Source: Muribaculaceae bacterium Isolate-002 (NCI)
Lineage (GTDB): Bacteria > Bacteroidota > Bacteroidia > Bacteroidales > Muribaculaceae
Assembly: GCA_004102805.1 (NCBI GenBank)
Contig: SCEG01000031.1
Coordinates: forward strand, 1 to 35,409
Length of the DNA stretch: 35,409 nt
Direction of reading: 5' to 3'
Shown: piece after piece, positions 18,252 to 25,707 of the stretch
Position numbering within the stretch: the stretch's first letter is position 1
How the letters are laid out: each line of letters starts with the position of its first letter
Notes under the pieces: model-generated
What the model was told of the DNA's origin: nothing
Seen by the model: only the letters and a program-made list of their open reading frames with translations
Databases searched by the model: none
Translations under genes and position numbers: made by a program

Positions 18252-18274
18252 CATAAGAATTATTGCGTATATTA
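18252..18274 (+). repeat. intergenic 23-base element, copy 2
   Basis: Begins CATAAGAA and ends GTATATTA. It matches 8692-8714 at 20 of 23 positions and likewise sits about 20 bases after a stop codon, here that of the 5'-nucleotidase-like gene. The two copies bracket most of the SrfB-like operon's downstream part. Confidence 0.45.
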
Positions 18275-18364
18275 CGGATTTTTCACGACCACTTGAAACC
18301 ATATCAATTGTTCATCAAACCAGGCAATTATATTACTAATTGATTAAATTATCACGCTTTATGC

Positions 18365-18394
18365 TTGAATTTTGATATATTTTTATTATTTTTG
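18365..18394 (+). promoter_or_regulatory. argR promoter
   Basis: TTG at 18365-18367 and TATTTTTG at 18387-18394 are separated by 19 bases, matching the Bacteroidetes -33/-7 arrangement. The -7 element ends 30 bases before the argR ATG. Confidence 0.6.
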
Positions 18395-18424
18395 CAAAAA
18401 TTTCAACAACAATAAGAACATGCT

Positions 18425-18952
18425 ATGAGTAGTAGGATGACAAGACTTTCGGTAATAGTTGATATACTATCACACAATAATATCAGCTGTCAGGATGAAC
18501 TATTGAAACAACTGGCGATAAGAGGTTTTATAGTAACCCAGGCTACATTGTCGCGCGACCTGAAGAAATTGCGCACAATCAAGGTGGCCAACGATCTTGG
18601 CGGCTACCGATATGTGGTGTCAGGCAATGTCGCGGCCGGGGAGCCCGAGTATGAACGCGAGCACACCACGGTGCAGTCATCGCTACATCCGGCCGCACTG
18701 TCAGTGGCTGTATCGGGAAACATAATGGTCATAAAGACCCGCAACGGCTATGCATCGGGGCTCGCCTACGATCTCGACATGCTTGAGTCGCCGCTGATAC
18801 TCGGAACGATACCCGGAGCTGACACGGTGTTTGCCGTGATAGCCGAAGGTGCATCACGGGAGGAGTTGCAGGCATTGCTGACAGGTTTTCTTCCACCGGA
18901 AGTGATGACCGAGTGTCAACAATATTTCGATGACAGTTCAAAAAAACATTAA
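18425..18952 (+). CDS. argR: arginine repressor ArgR
   Basis: This 175-residue protein has an N-terminal winged-helix DNA-binding domain (about 1-70) with the family signature TQATLSRDLKKLRTIKV, where SR contacts the ARG box. The C-terminal domain binds arginine and forms hexamers, with LGTIPGADTVFAVI (about 132-145) matching the GTIAGDDTI signature. It is slightly longer than the usual 150 to 160 residues because of the linker and the C-terminal tail. With arginine bound, it would repress the arginine genes immediately downstream and its own promoter. It is followed by a separate promoter 80 bases on, so the biosynthetic genes are an independent transcription unit. Confidence 0.93.
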   Translation: MSSRMTRLSVIVDILSHNNISCQDELLKQLAIRGFIVTQATLSRDLKKLRTIKVANDLGGYRYVVSGNVAAGEPEYEREHTTVQSSLHPAALSVAVSGNIMVIKTRNGYASGLAYDLDMLESPLILGTIPGADTVFAVIAEGASREELQALLTGFLPPEVMTECQQYFDDSSKKH

Positions 18953-19007
18953 ATAAGCATAAAACCTCACACAAGAGCGTTATAAATAAGTATTAGGTAG
19001 AAAAAAG

Positions 19008-19039
19008 TTTCGATATCAACTGAAAAAATAGTACCTTTG
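19008..19039 (+). promoter_or_regulatory. promoter of the arginine operon
   Basis: TTTC at 19008-19011 (one base off TTTG) and TACCTTTG at 19032-19039, 20 bases apart, fit the Bacteroidetes promoter pattern. The predicted transcript start is near 19046, about 40 bases before the first ATG. Confidence 0.6.
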
Positions 19040-19045
19040 CATAAT

Positions 19046-19062
19046 TTTACTATAATTTACTA
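19046..19062 (+). promoter_or_regulatory. direct repeat at the arginine operon transcript start
   Basis: TTTACTA occurs at 19046-19052 and 19056-19062, exactly 10 bases (about one helical turn) apart, directly downstream of the -7 element. The position is right for a repressor site. It does not match the enterobacterial ARG box well, so ArgR binding is only a suggestion. Confidence 0.3.
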
Positions 19063-19084
19063 ACAATAATCAAGACAAGGCCCG

Positions 19085-19711
19085 ATGACAGAGGGCCGAC
19101 AAGCAGAAAAGAACGAAATGGAAGAATCTTCACAAAAGATTGACGTAGTAGTTTCAAACGAGGAGCATGTGAAATATGTTGATGAAATCCTCGACACCAT
19201 CAACCGCGCAGCCAAAGTGCGCGGCACGGGTATAGCCAAGCGCTCACCCGAGTATGTAAAGCAGAAGATGCTTGAACACAAGGCTGTGATAGCGTTGTGT
19301 GGCGACCGGTTTGCCGGATTCAGCTATATCGAGTGCTGGAGCAACAAGCAGTTTGTTGCCAATTCGGGACTGATCGTCGCCGACGAGTTTCGCAATCACG
19401 GCGTTGCCAAGCGCATAAAACGACGAATTTTTGAGCTGTCGCGCGAGATGTTTCCCCAGGCCAAAATATTCTCGCTCACTACCGGAGCCGCTGTAATGAA
19501 GATGAATTTCGAACTTGGCTACCGCCCTGTAACATTTGACGAGCTAACCACCGACGAAGCGTTCTGGCGCGGTTGCGAGAGTTGTGTCAACTATGACATA
19601 CTGCAACGCAACGGCGGTCACAAATGTCTGTGCACAGGACTTCTTTTCGACCCGGCAGAAACAAAATATCACCCCATGATGGCAGCAAACGCCGCAGTGG
19701 AGGCTCAATAA
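19085..19711 (+). CDS. GNAT acyltransferase, candidate first enzyme of arginine synthesis
   Basis: This 208-residue GNAT-fold protein has the acyl-CoA pyrophosphate loop in FRNHGVAKRI (102-111), between a beta-strand (NSGLIVAD) and a helix. The C-terminal part has paired cysteines, CESC (164-167) and CLC (181-183), which could bind a metal. An alternative start is ATG 19118, which would begin MEESSQKIDV. It heads a cluster with argG and argC, and no argA or argJ gene is present, so it most likely acylates glutamate. In Bacteroides fragilis the pathway is known to use N-succinyl intermediates, so the donor may be succinyl-CoA rather than acetyl-CoA. Substrate and donor are inferred from context; the fold is clear. 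Confidence 0.8.
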   Translation: MTEGRQAEKNEMEESSQKIDVVVSNEEHVKYVDEILDTINRAAKVRGTGIAKRSPEYVKQKMLEHKAVIALCGDRFAGFSYIECWSNKQFVANSGLIVADEFRNHGVAKRIKRRIFELSREMFPQAKIFSLTTGAAVMKMNFELGYRPVTFDELTTDEAFWRGCESCVNYDILQRNGGHKCLCTGLLFDPAETKYHPMMAANAAVEAQ

Positions 19712-19724
19712 ACAAGTTACACAA

Positions 19725-19745
19725 CGGCCGCCGGGCCGCCGGCCG
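19725..19745. promoter_or_regulatory. GC-rich hairpin between the GNAT gene and argG
   Basis: CGGCCG (19725-19730) and CGGCCG (19740-19745) pair around a 9-base GC-rich loop. It lies 13 bases after the GNAT stop codon and 51 before argG, with no T-tract. It could stabilise or partially terminate the transcript and uncouple argG expression. Confidence 0.35.
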
Positions 19746-19796
19746 ACAAGAAAACGGCTCTCTATTATCAAGACGAAAAAGAAAGGAAACAAGAAT

Positions 19797-21014
19797 ATGG
19801 AAAAGAAAAAGGTAGTGCTGGCATTCTCAGGAGGCCTCGACACCTCTTACGCAGTAAAATATCTCTCAGAGGAGTGCGGATATGACGTATATACGGCGAT
19901 AGCCAACACCGGCGGCTTCTCGGCCGACGAGCTTAAGGAAATCGAACGGCGCGCGCTCGCGCTTGGCGCAGTCGAGCATGTCACGCTCGATGTCACGAAG
20001 GAATATTACAAGCGGTCGATAAAATATATGATATTCGGCAATGTGTTGCGTAACGGCACTTATCCTATCTCCGTATCATCGGAGCGTATCTTCCAGGCAA
20101 TCGCCATCATCGAATATGCGAAGAAGATCGGAGCCGACTGCGTGGCACACGGGTCGACAAGCGCAGGCAATGACCAGGTGCGTTTTGACCTTACATTCCA
20201 GATACTCGCGCCGGAGATCGAGATCATCACTCCGACCCGCGACATGAACCTCACCCGCGAGTTTGAAATCAACTATCTAAAGGAGCATGGCTTCGAGGCT
20301 GATTTCACGAAACTCGAATACTCCATCAACAAGGGTCTGTGGGGCACATCGGTCGGCGGCAAGGAGACACTCCACTCCGACCAGACACTCCCCGAGGAGG
20401 CATATCCAACGCAGATGACAGCCAAGACCGACGCTACCATCACCATAGATTTCAAGGATGGAGAAATCGACGGCATCAACGGCGTGAAATATGAGGACAA
20501 GGTGGCAGCAATCCAGAAGATAGAGGAACTTACCGCACCTTACGCTATAGGCCGCGACATGCATATCGGCGACACCATCATCGGCATCAAGGGCCGTGTA
20601 GGCTTCGAGGCAGGAGCTCCGCTTCTTATTATCGCCGCCCACAAGATGCTTGAGAAGCACACGCTCACAAAGTGGCAGCAATATTGGAAAGACCAGCTCG
20701 GCACATGGTATGGAATGTTCCTGCATGAAGCGCAGTATCTCGAGCCAGTGATGCGCGATATCGAGGCGTTTCTTGACAAATCGCAGCGCAATGTCACCGG
20801 TCGCGTGATAATCGAACTCAAGCCTTACCGCTACGTGCTGGTAGGTGTTGACAGCCCGTTTGACCTGATGAAAACATCATTTGGCGAATATGGCGAGCTT
20901 TCACGCGCATGGACGGCCGACGATATCAAGGGCTTCACCAAAATACTCGGCAACCAGATGAAGATATATCACGACATACAGAAACGCAACGGCCGCGACG
21001 ACAACAATCGTTGA
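19797..21014 (+). CDS. argG: argininosuccinate synthase
   Basis: This 405-residue cytoplasmic enzyme condenses citrulline and aspartate with ATP to argininosuccinate, the penultimate arginine step. The N-terminal PP-loop AFSGGLDTS (9-17) binds ATP. HGSTSAGNDQVRFD is the family signature around the citrulline/aspartate site, and the length is normal for the family. The start is supported by an AAGGAA sequence 8 bases upstream. It lies 85 bases after the GNAT gene and 34 before argC. No missing residues were noticed. Confidence 0.95.
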   Translation: MEKKKVVLAFSGGLDTSYAVKYLSEECGYDVYTAIANTGGFSADELKEIERRALALGAVEHVTLDVTKEYYKRSIKYMIFGNVLRNGTYPISVSSERIFQAIAIIEYAKKIGADCVAHGSTSAGNDQVRFDLTFQILAPEIEIITPTRDMNLTREFEINYLKEHGFEADFTKLEYSINKGLWGTSVGGKETLHSDQTLPEEAYPTQMTAKTDATITIDFKDGEIDGINGVKYEDKVAAIQKIEELTAPYAIGRDMHIGDTIIGIKGRVGFEAGAPLLIIAAHKMLEKHTLTKWQQYWKDQLGTWYGMFLHEAQYLEPVMRDIEAFLDKSQRNVTGRVIIELKPYRYVLVGVDSPFDLMKTSFGEYGELSRAWTADDIKGFTKILGNQMKIYHDIQKRNGRDDNNR

Positions 21015-21048
21015 AAGCCGGAGCAATAAACCATAACACCAGCCAACA

Positions 21049-22026
21049 ATGATAAGAGCAGGCATAATAGGAGGCGCGGGATACACGGCAGGCGAACTGC
21101 TGCGCCTCCTCATCAAGCACCCCGATGTCGAGGTAGCGTGGGTACACTCCACCTCAAATGCGGGAAATCTTGTGACTGACATACATCAGGGTCTGATCGG
21201 AGAAACATATCTGCGTTTCTGCGACACAACGCCCTGGGAGGAAACTGATGTAGTGTTTTTCTGCACGCCGCACGGACAATCGCGGACCTTCTTAAAGGAA
21301 AATCCAATTCCGGAGGATATAAAAATCGTTGACCTGAGCAATGATTTCAGGTTGAAATCGAGCGATGACGAGCATGACTTTGTCTACGGTCTGCCGGAAA
21401 TGAACCGCAAGCCGATGGTGCGCGGAGCCAAACATGTAGCCAATCCGGGATGCTTCGCCACCGCCATACAGCTTGCGCTGCTCCCGCTTGCAAAAAATCA
21501 TCTCATAAAGAGCGATATCCATGTCACCGCCATCACAGGCAGCACGGGAGCCGGGGTGAAGCCTTCGGCCACATCACACTACTCGTGGAGAAATGACAAT
21601 GTGTCGATCTACAAGCCGTTCCGTCACCAGCATCTGGGTGAAATCATGCAGACCATGCGCGAGCTACAGCCCGATTTTGATGCGGAAATCAATTTTGTGC
21701 CGGTGCGCGGCTGCTTCTCCCGCGGCATCATGGCTATCGTCTACCTCGACATAGATGAGGATATAGATACGATACGGCAGATGTATGAGGAAGCATACAG
21801 CGACCATTCGTTTACATTTGTCACCGACAAGCAGCCTGACCTCAAGGATGTGGTCAACACCAACAAATGTGTGATACATCTTGAAAAGGTCGACGGAAAA
21901 CTGCTTATAACCTCAGTCATCGACAATCTGCTGAAAGGTGCGTCGGGCACAGCTGTGCACAATATGAACCTGCTGTTCGGACTGTCGGAACGCACCGGGC
22001 TTAACCTCAAGTCGTCGGCATTTTAA
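21049..22026 (+). CDS. argC: N-acetyl(succinyl)-gamma-glutamyl-phosphate reductase
   Basis: This 325-residue NADPH-dependent reductase of the arginine pathway converts N-acylglutamyl-5-phosphate to the semialdehyde. The N-terminal Rossmann motif is GGAGYTAGELLRLL (8-21). The catalytic Cys135 sits in NPGCFATA, and the C-terminal half has GASGTAVHNMNLLFGL. In Bacteroidetes the acyl group may be succinyl instead of acetyl. It lies 34 bases after argG and is followed by a strong hairpin, so it ends the operon. The usual partners argB, argD and the carbamoyltransferase gene are not in this window. Confidence 0.94.
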   Translation: MIRAGIIGGAGYTAGELLRLLIKHPDVEVAWVHSTSNAGNLVTDIHQGLIGETYLRFCDTTPWEETDVVFFCTPHGQSRTFLKENPIPEDIKIVDLSNDFRLKSSDDEHDFVYGLPEMNRKPMVRGAKHVANPGCFATAIQLALLPLAKNHLIKSDIHVTAITGSTGAGVKPSATSHYSWRNDNVSIYKPFRHQHLGEIMQTMRELQPDFDAEINFVPVRGCFSRGIMAIVYLDIDEDIDTIRQMYEEAYSDHSFTFVTDKQPDLKDVVNTNKCVIHLEKVDGKLLITSVIDNLLKGASGTAVHNMNLLFGLSERTGLNLKSSAF

Positions 22027-22081
22027 TCCGCGGACAGTTCTCAGGACAAGCATATACATTACGCTTTTTCATAACCAATCT

Positions 22082-22116
22082 ATCTGCGGCCGGGTCATTT
22101 ATATCCGGCCGCAGAT
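22082..22116 (+). terminator. strong hairpin after argC
   Basis: ATCTGCGGCCGG (22082-22093) and CCGGCCGCAGAT (22105-22116) form a perfect 12-bp GC-rich stem with an 11-base loop, 55 bases after the argC stop. There is no long T-tract behind it, but its stability and position make it the probable end of the arginine transcript. Confidence 0.65.
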
Positions 22117-22144
22117 TATCAAAACAAACCAATACCTAACTATC

Positions 22145-23053
22145 ATGAATAAACTTATCGCATTAATCGCCACGCTTGGAATAACAGTGTGCGCGCAGGC
22201 TTCGGAACTGACTGTCGTATCTTATAATCTGCGTTATGAAAACGACTGGGACGCAGAAGCCGGCAACGGATGGAAACAACGTTATCCGCATGCCACCGAC
22301 CAATTGCATTTCATTCGCCCTGACGTGTTCGGGACTCAGGAACTGAAATCGGGACAGATTAACGATATTCTTCAAAGCATGCCGCAGTATTCATATATAG
22401 GTGTAGCCCGCGAAGACGGCAAAGAGGACGGAGAGTATGCGGCCATATTTTACAACCGTGACAAGATAAAGCTTGTAGACTCGGGTAATTTCTGGATATC
22501 GGAGACGCCTGAGCGTCCGTCGAAGGGCTGGGACGGCCAGTGCACGCGCATTTGCACGTGGGGACACTTCGAGACTCCTGACGGCAAGCCGTTTTATTAT
22601 TTCAACATGCACATGGACCACGTAGGTATCGTTGCACGCCGTGAAGGTGGCAAACTGATCGTGGACAAGATAAAAGAGATAGCGGGCGACAATGCCACCG
22701 TGTTGCTCTCTGGCGACTTCAACGTCGACCAGTCGAGCGAGGTCTATGACGTATTCGCTACTTCGGAAATACTTGCCGACACTTACGAGAATGCAAAATA
22801 CAGGTTCGCGCCCAACGGTACATTCAATTCATTCAATCCGGCCAACACGACATCATCGCGTATCGACCATATATTCACAAGTCCGAATGTGACGGTCGAC
22901 AGATATGGCATTCTGACCGATATGTACTGGGAGGAAGAGACTGATGCCGAGGAGCGCAAAGGGAATGACGCACCTCTTGAAATTGATCTGAAGGAACGGC
23001 CGCTGCGCACAATTTCGGATCATTATCCGGTTGTTGTGTATCTGGAGTTTTAA
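22145..23053 (+). CDS. exported endonuclease/exonuclease/phosphatase-fold hydrolase
   Basis: This 302-residue protein has a signal peptide (MNKLIALIATLGITVCAQAS). It shows the motifs of the EEP superfamily: SYNLR (Asn28), GTQE (Glu66) for the metal, HMDH, SGDFN at 189-193, SRIDHIF, and the catalytic SDHYPV with His293. Members hydrolyse phosphodiesters or phosphomonoesters of DNA, phosphoinositides, sphingomyelin or other substrates with Mg2+. The secreted Bacteroidetes subfamily has no fixed substrate, and nothing here decides it. It stands alone between two terminators, with no promoter of clear consensus in the 28 bases after the hairpin. All key residues are present. Confidence 0.87.
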   Translation: MNKLIALIATLGITVCAQASELTVVSYNLRYENDWDAEAGNGWKQRYPHATDQLHFIRPDVFGTQELKSGQINDILQSMPQYSYIGVAREDGKEDGEYAAIFYNRDKIKLVDSGNFWISETPERPSKGWDGQCTRICTWGHFETPDGKPFYYFNMHMDHVGIVARREGGKLIVDKIKEIAGDNATVLLSGDFNVDQSSEVYDVFATSEILADTYENAKYRFAPNGTFNSFNPANTTSSRIDHIFTSPNVTVDRYGILTDMYWEEETDAEERKGNDAPLEIDLKERPLRTISDHYPVVVYLEF

Positions 23054-23094
23054 GAAAAGAACCATATTACCGCATGCAATATAGCTTATAAATG

Positions 23095-23133
23095 AAAAAC
23101 TCCCGCGTAGATTTATTTTTCGCGGGAGTTTTT
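23095..23133. terminator. bidirectional intrinsic terminator
   Basis: AAAAACTCCCGCG (23095-23107) and CGCGGGAGTTTTT (23121-23133) form a perfect 13-bp stem with a 13-base loop and a T-run on each strand. It lies between convergent genes ending at 23053 and 23157. Confidence 0.88.
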
Positions 23134-23156
23134 GCGGGTTACTATGACATGTGTCG

Positions 23157-23582
23157 TCAGTTTATTTTGTTAAACTCGGCTTCAACTGTCATTTTCATGC
23201 CTATGCCATTGTATGACTGGTCAACTTTGTATATCACTTCCATGTGATTGGCAGTCAGCTCGGTGATTGTCCATCTTATGTCGGAATCCTTGAAGATTAT
23301 CACATTGCCATTTAGCTGAATACTGTTTTCATCTATTGTCGTGACCGTGCCAATCATCTCGGTCTCGAACTTTGTGATAATCATATCTTTAACGGATGTC
23401 GGGAGATCTGTACCTGTAAAAGTCAGTGACTCGACATCACAATCGACACATTTCCAGTTACCAACCAGATCTCCGGCATCGGCACCTTTAAAATCGTCAT
23501 CATCGTCATCAGAACATGACGACATGCATACGCCCATTGTCAGAGCGAACATAAAAAAGAGAATAAATTTCTTTAAACGCAT
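23157..23582 (-). CDS. small surface-type lipoprotein, lipocalin-like
   Basis: This 141-residue lipoprotein has a signal peptide ending in the lipobox MSSC. The acceptor Cys is followed by Ser and six Asp residues, which matches the Bacteroides lipoprotein export signal (SDDDD after the Cys) reported to send lipoproteins to the cell surface. The mature part starts with GNWKCVDCDVESLTF and is a beta-rich domain of lipocalin-like type, without visible catalytic residues. Two Cys (WKCVDC) near the start could form a disulfide. It shares a bidirectional terminator with the EEP gene and lies 76 bases downstream of ilvC on the same strand. Read-through from ilvC is possible because no terminator is seen between them. 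Confidence 0.75.
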   Translation of the reverse strand: MRLKKFILFFMFALTMGVCMSSCSDDDDDDFKGADAGDLVGNWKCVDCDVESLTFTGTDLPTSVKDMIITKFETEMIGTVTTIDENSIQLNGNVIIFKDSDIRWTITELTANHMEVIYKVDQSYNGIGMKMTVEAEFNKIN

Positions 23583-23658
23583 ATTAGTAAGTTAAAATGC
23601 AAGAGCCGGTGCCATATTCCTATTACAGATTACGCCACTGACTCTATTTTATAAGATT

Positions 23659-24702
23659 TTAATTGTTTTCGGGACGGAGTTTGCGCACTGTTACTGCGGT
23701 CTGCCACATTTCGCTTTCGCGAAGTGCCTTGAGTTCTTCCTCAAGACCTACACGATAGTCGGGTTTTGAGTTTGCATCGATTGAAATCTGAGCTTCGTTG
23801 CCTGTTTTCACGCTGTTGTAAAGTTTCTCTACAACGGGCTTGATTGCATCGTGGAACGGACCCATCCAGTCAAGCGCGCCGCGCTGTGCGGTTGTCGAGC
23901 AGTTGGCATACATCCAGTCCATACCGTTTTTGGCAAAGAGGGGCATGAGAGACTGAGTGAGTTCCTCAACGGTCTCGTTGAAGGCTTCAGAGGGGGTGTG
24001 ACCGTTTTCACGGAGCACTTCGTACTGGGCGAGGAGCAGACCCTGTATGGCACCCATGAGCGAACCACGCTCGCCGGTGAGGTCGGAAGTGGCCTCGCGC
24101 TGGAAAGTTGTCTCGAAAAGATATCCGGAGCCGATGCCGATGCCAAGAGCGATTGTACGCTCAAGAGCACGTCCGGTATAATCTTGATATATAGCATAAG
24201 AAGAGTTGAGACCTCGCCCTTCGAGAAACATTGTGCGCAAAGAGGTGCCTGAGCCTTTGGGAGCGACCATGATTACGTCGATGTCGGCAGGAGGAACCAC
24301 ACCGGTTCGGTCGTTCCAGGTGATTGCAAAACCGTGAGAGAAGTAAAGGGCTTTGCCTGCGGTGAGATATTTTTTCAGCGTGGGCCATACGGACATAACG
24401 GCAGCGTCAGAGAGAAGGCACATCACGATTGTCGCACGCTCGGCAGCTTCCTCAATAGAGAAGAGCGTCTCACCGGGCACCCAACCGTCGGCAACAGCCT
24501 TGTCGTAGGTCTTGCCGGCGCGCTGGCCGACGATGACGTTGAAGCCATTGTCGCGGAGGTTCATACTTTGACCGGGGCCCTGTACACCGTATCCTATCAC
24601 TGCGATTGTTTCATTCTTAAGCACTTCGCGGGCTTTTTCGAGGGGGAATTCGTCGCGAACGACAACAGTTTCTTCCACACCTCCAAAGTTTAATTTTGCC
24701 AT
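23659..24702 (-). CDS. ilvC: ketol-acid reductoisomerase
   Basis: This 347-residue class I enzyme isomerises and reduces acetolactate or acetohydroxybutyrate with NAD(P)H and Mg2+, the second common step to valine, leucine and isoleucine. The N-terminal Rossmann domain has GYGVQGPGQ (37-45) in place of the usual GYGSQG, followed by VGQRAGKTYDKA, which determines cofactor preference. The knotted C-terminal domain includes TSDLTGERGSLMGAI, carrying conserved acidic metal ligands. Unlike in a compact ilv operon, it is separated from the thioesterase gene by an exported-protein gene and a 190-base gap holding its own -7 element, so it is probably transcribed from its own promoter as well. Confidence 0.95.
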   Translation of the reverse strand: MAKLNFGGVEETVVVRDEFPLEKAREVLKNETIAVIGYGVQGPGQSMNLRDNGFNVIVGQRAGKTYDKAVADGWVPGETLFSIEEAAERATIVMCLLSDAAVMSVWPTLKKYLTAGKALYFSHGFAITWNDRTGVVPPADIDVIMVAPKGSGTSLRTMFLEGRGLNSSYAIYQDYTGRALERTIALGIGIGSGYLFETTFQREATSDLTGERGSLMGAIQGLLLAQYEVLRENGHTPSEAFNETVEELTQSLMPLFAKNGMDWMYANCSTTAQRGALDWMGPFHDAIKPVVEKLYNSVKTGNEAQISIDANSKPDYRVGLEEELKALRESEMWQTAVTVRKLRPENN

Positions 24703-24754
24703 GATTAAAGCAATTATTATTTGGTTGTTGAATATTGTACCTTTTATTATTGTG

Positions 24755-24762
24755 CAAATTTA
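24755..24762 (-). promoter_or_regulatory. candidate -7 element for ilvC
   Basis: On the minus strand this reads TAAATTTG, matching TAnnTTTG, 52 bases before the ilvC ATG. The nearest -33-like TTG is 23 bases further upstream (24786-24788), slightly too far. The rest of the 190-base gap is AT-rich with nothing else recognised. Confidence 0.45.
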
Positions 24763-24892
24763 CACAAATTTTATAAAATAGCTTGCAATTTGCGACAAAT
24801 ATTTTCTATTTTTCTTTAAATTGTGACTTTTTTCAATATTTTAAGTCTGAAATTGTATTTAAATAAACAGATTATATATTTATCAGGTGTGT

Positions 24893-25669
24893 CTACAGTC
24901 TGAGTCTGACAACAACGCCGTCGACTACGGCAATTACTATCGGCGCGTCGACGCGCACTACAGCCGAGGGGCCGTCATATAGACAACGTCCGTCAATGGC
25001 AAAGACACGCGCACACCGGCCATCGACTGTGATTTCATGCGGACCTGAAATCCATGCACGGGCGGAGTCAGACGTTATTACCTCTACCGAAGCTTCAAAT
25101 GACTGCGTCACTGTAAGCCGGTCAAGAAAGAGCTTGCGATTGGAGCCGCCGTTGTCATAGCTCAGCATGATTCTTACGTCATCCGGAACCTGCTGAATGT
25201 CAAGACTGACTTCATATTCAGCAAAACCGGCCCGAGTGATTTCCACCGGGCGAACAGATGCCGTGTTGCCGTCGTCATGCAACAATGCGACCTTGACTGA
25301 GGCTCCTGTGTAATAACGCTCATTGTTATATTCTGCCATTGTCAGAGTCACTTTCAGCGGAGAGGCAACTGAGACAGAGAGCGGAGGTGTGACAAGAGTC
25401 ACCGGGTCAATTGCGGGAGCGAACACGAAATGACCTTCGCACAGTCCTATCGCAGATGTATACCAGCCGGGGATGCCGGTGCAACTGTCGATATCGCCGG
25501 AATATGATATATGGTCCATCGAGCCTGAGAGGGAGCGGTCAAATGTCTCATCGAGCAGAGTGATAGCGACAGCATCACAGTCATCAGACGTATCGGCGAC
25601 ACACTCCGACGATGCCGACAACAGAAGCGCCGACAGCAGAATGTAGTTTGCTCGCTGAGGATATATCAT
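24893..25669 (-). CDS. exported protein with sorting-domain-like C-terminus, unknown family
   Basis: This 258-residue protein has an N-terminal signal peptide (about 1-25). The central region (about 36-190) is beta-rich with a jelly-roll look and starts with ITLLDETFDRS, a form common in Bacteroidetes secreted adhesin and carbohydrate-binding domains. The last 50 residues, including CARVFAIDGRCLYDGPSAVV and the final VVRLRL, resemble a short type A sorting domain of the type IX secretion system, where a ...YDxxGR... turn and a basic-hydrophobic end are typical. It interrupts the ilv cluster between the thioesterase and ilvC, 38 bases after the thioesterase. There is no obvious metabolic link, so it may be an insertion. 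Function unknown. Confidence 0.65.
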   Translation of the reverse strand: MIYPQRANYILLSALLLSASSECVADTSDDCDAVAITLLDETFDRSLSGSMDHISYSGDIDSCTGIPGWYTSAIGLCEGHFVFAPAIDPVTLVTPPLSVSVASPLKVTLTMAEYNNERYYTGASVKVALLHDDGNTASVRPVEITRAGFAEYEVSLDIQQVPDDVRIMLSYDNGGSNRKLFLDRLTVTQSFEASVEVITSDSARAWISGPHEITVDGRCARVFAIDGRCLYDGPSAVVRVDAPIVIAVVDGVVVRLRL

Positions 25670-25686
25670 TGAAAGTCGCTTAACTT

Positions 25687-25703
25687 AAGTAACGGTTTAA
25701 AAT
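25687..25703 (-). repeat. ilv-cluster leader element, copy 3 (diverged)
   Basis: On the minus strand ATTTTAAACCGTTACTT, 17 bases before the ATG of the exported-protein gene, matches the ilvB copy at 14 of 17 positions. Confidence 0.35.
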
Positions 25704-25707
25704 TATT

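Larger units (their letters stand above)
18230..18424. other. intergenic region before argR
   Basis: This 195-base AT-rich stretch contains the second copy of the 23-base element (18252-18274) and the argR promoter. No convincing hairpin terminator for the upstream gene was found and no small ORF is credible. Confidence 0.5.
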
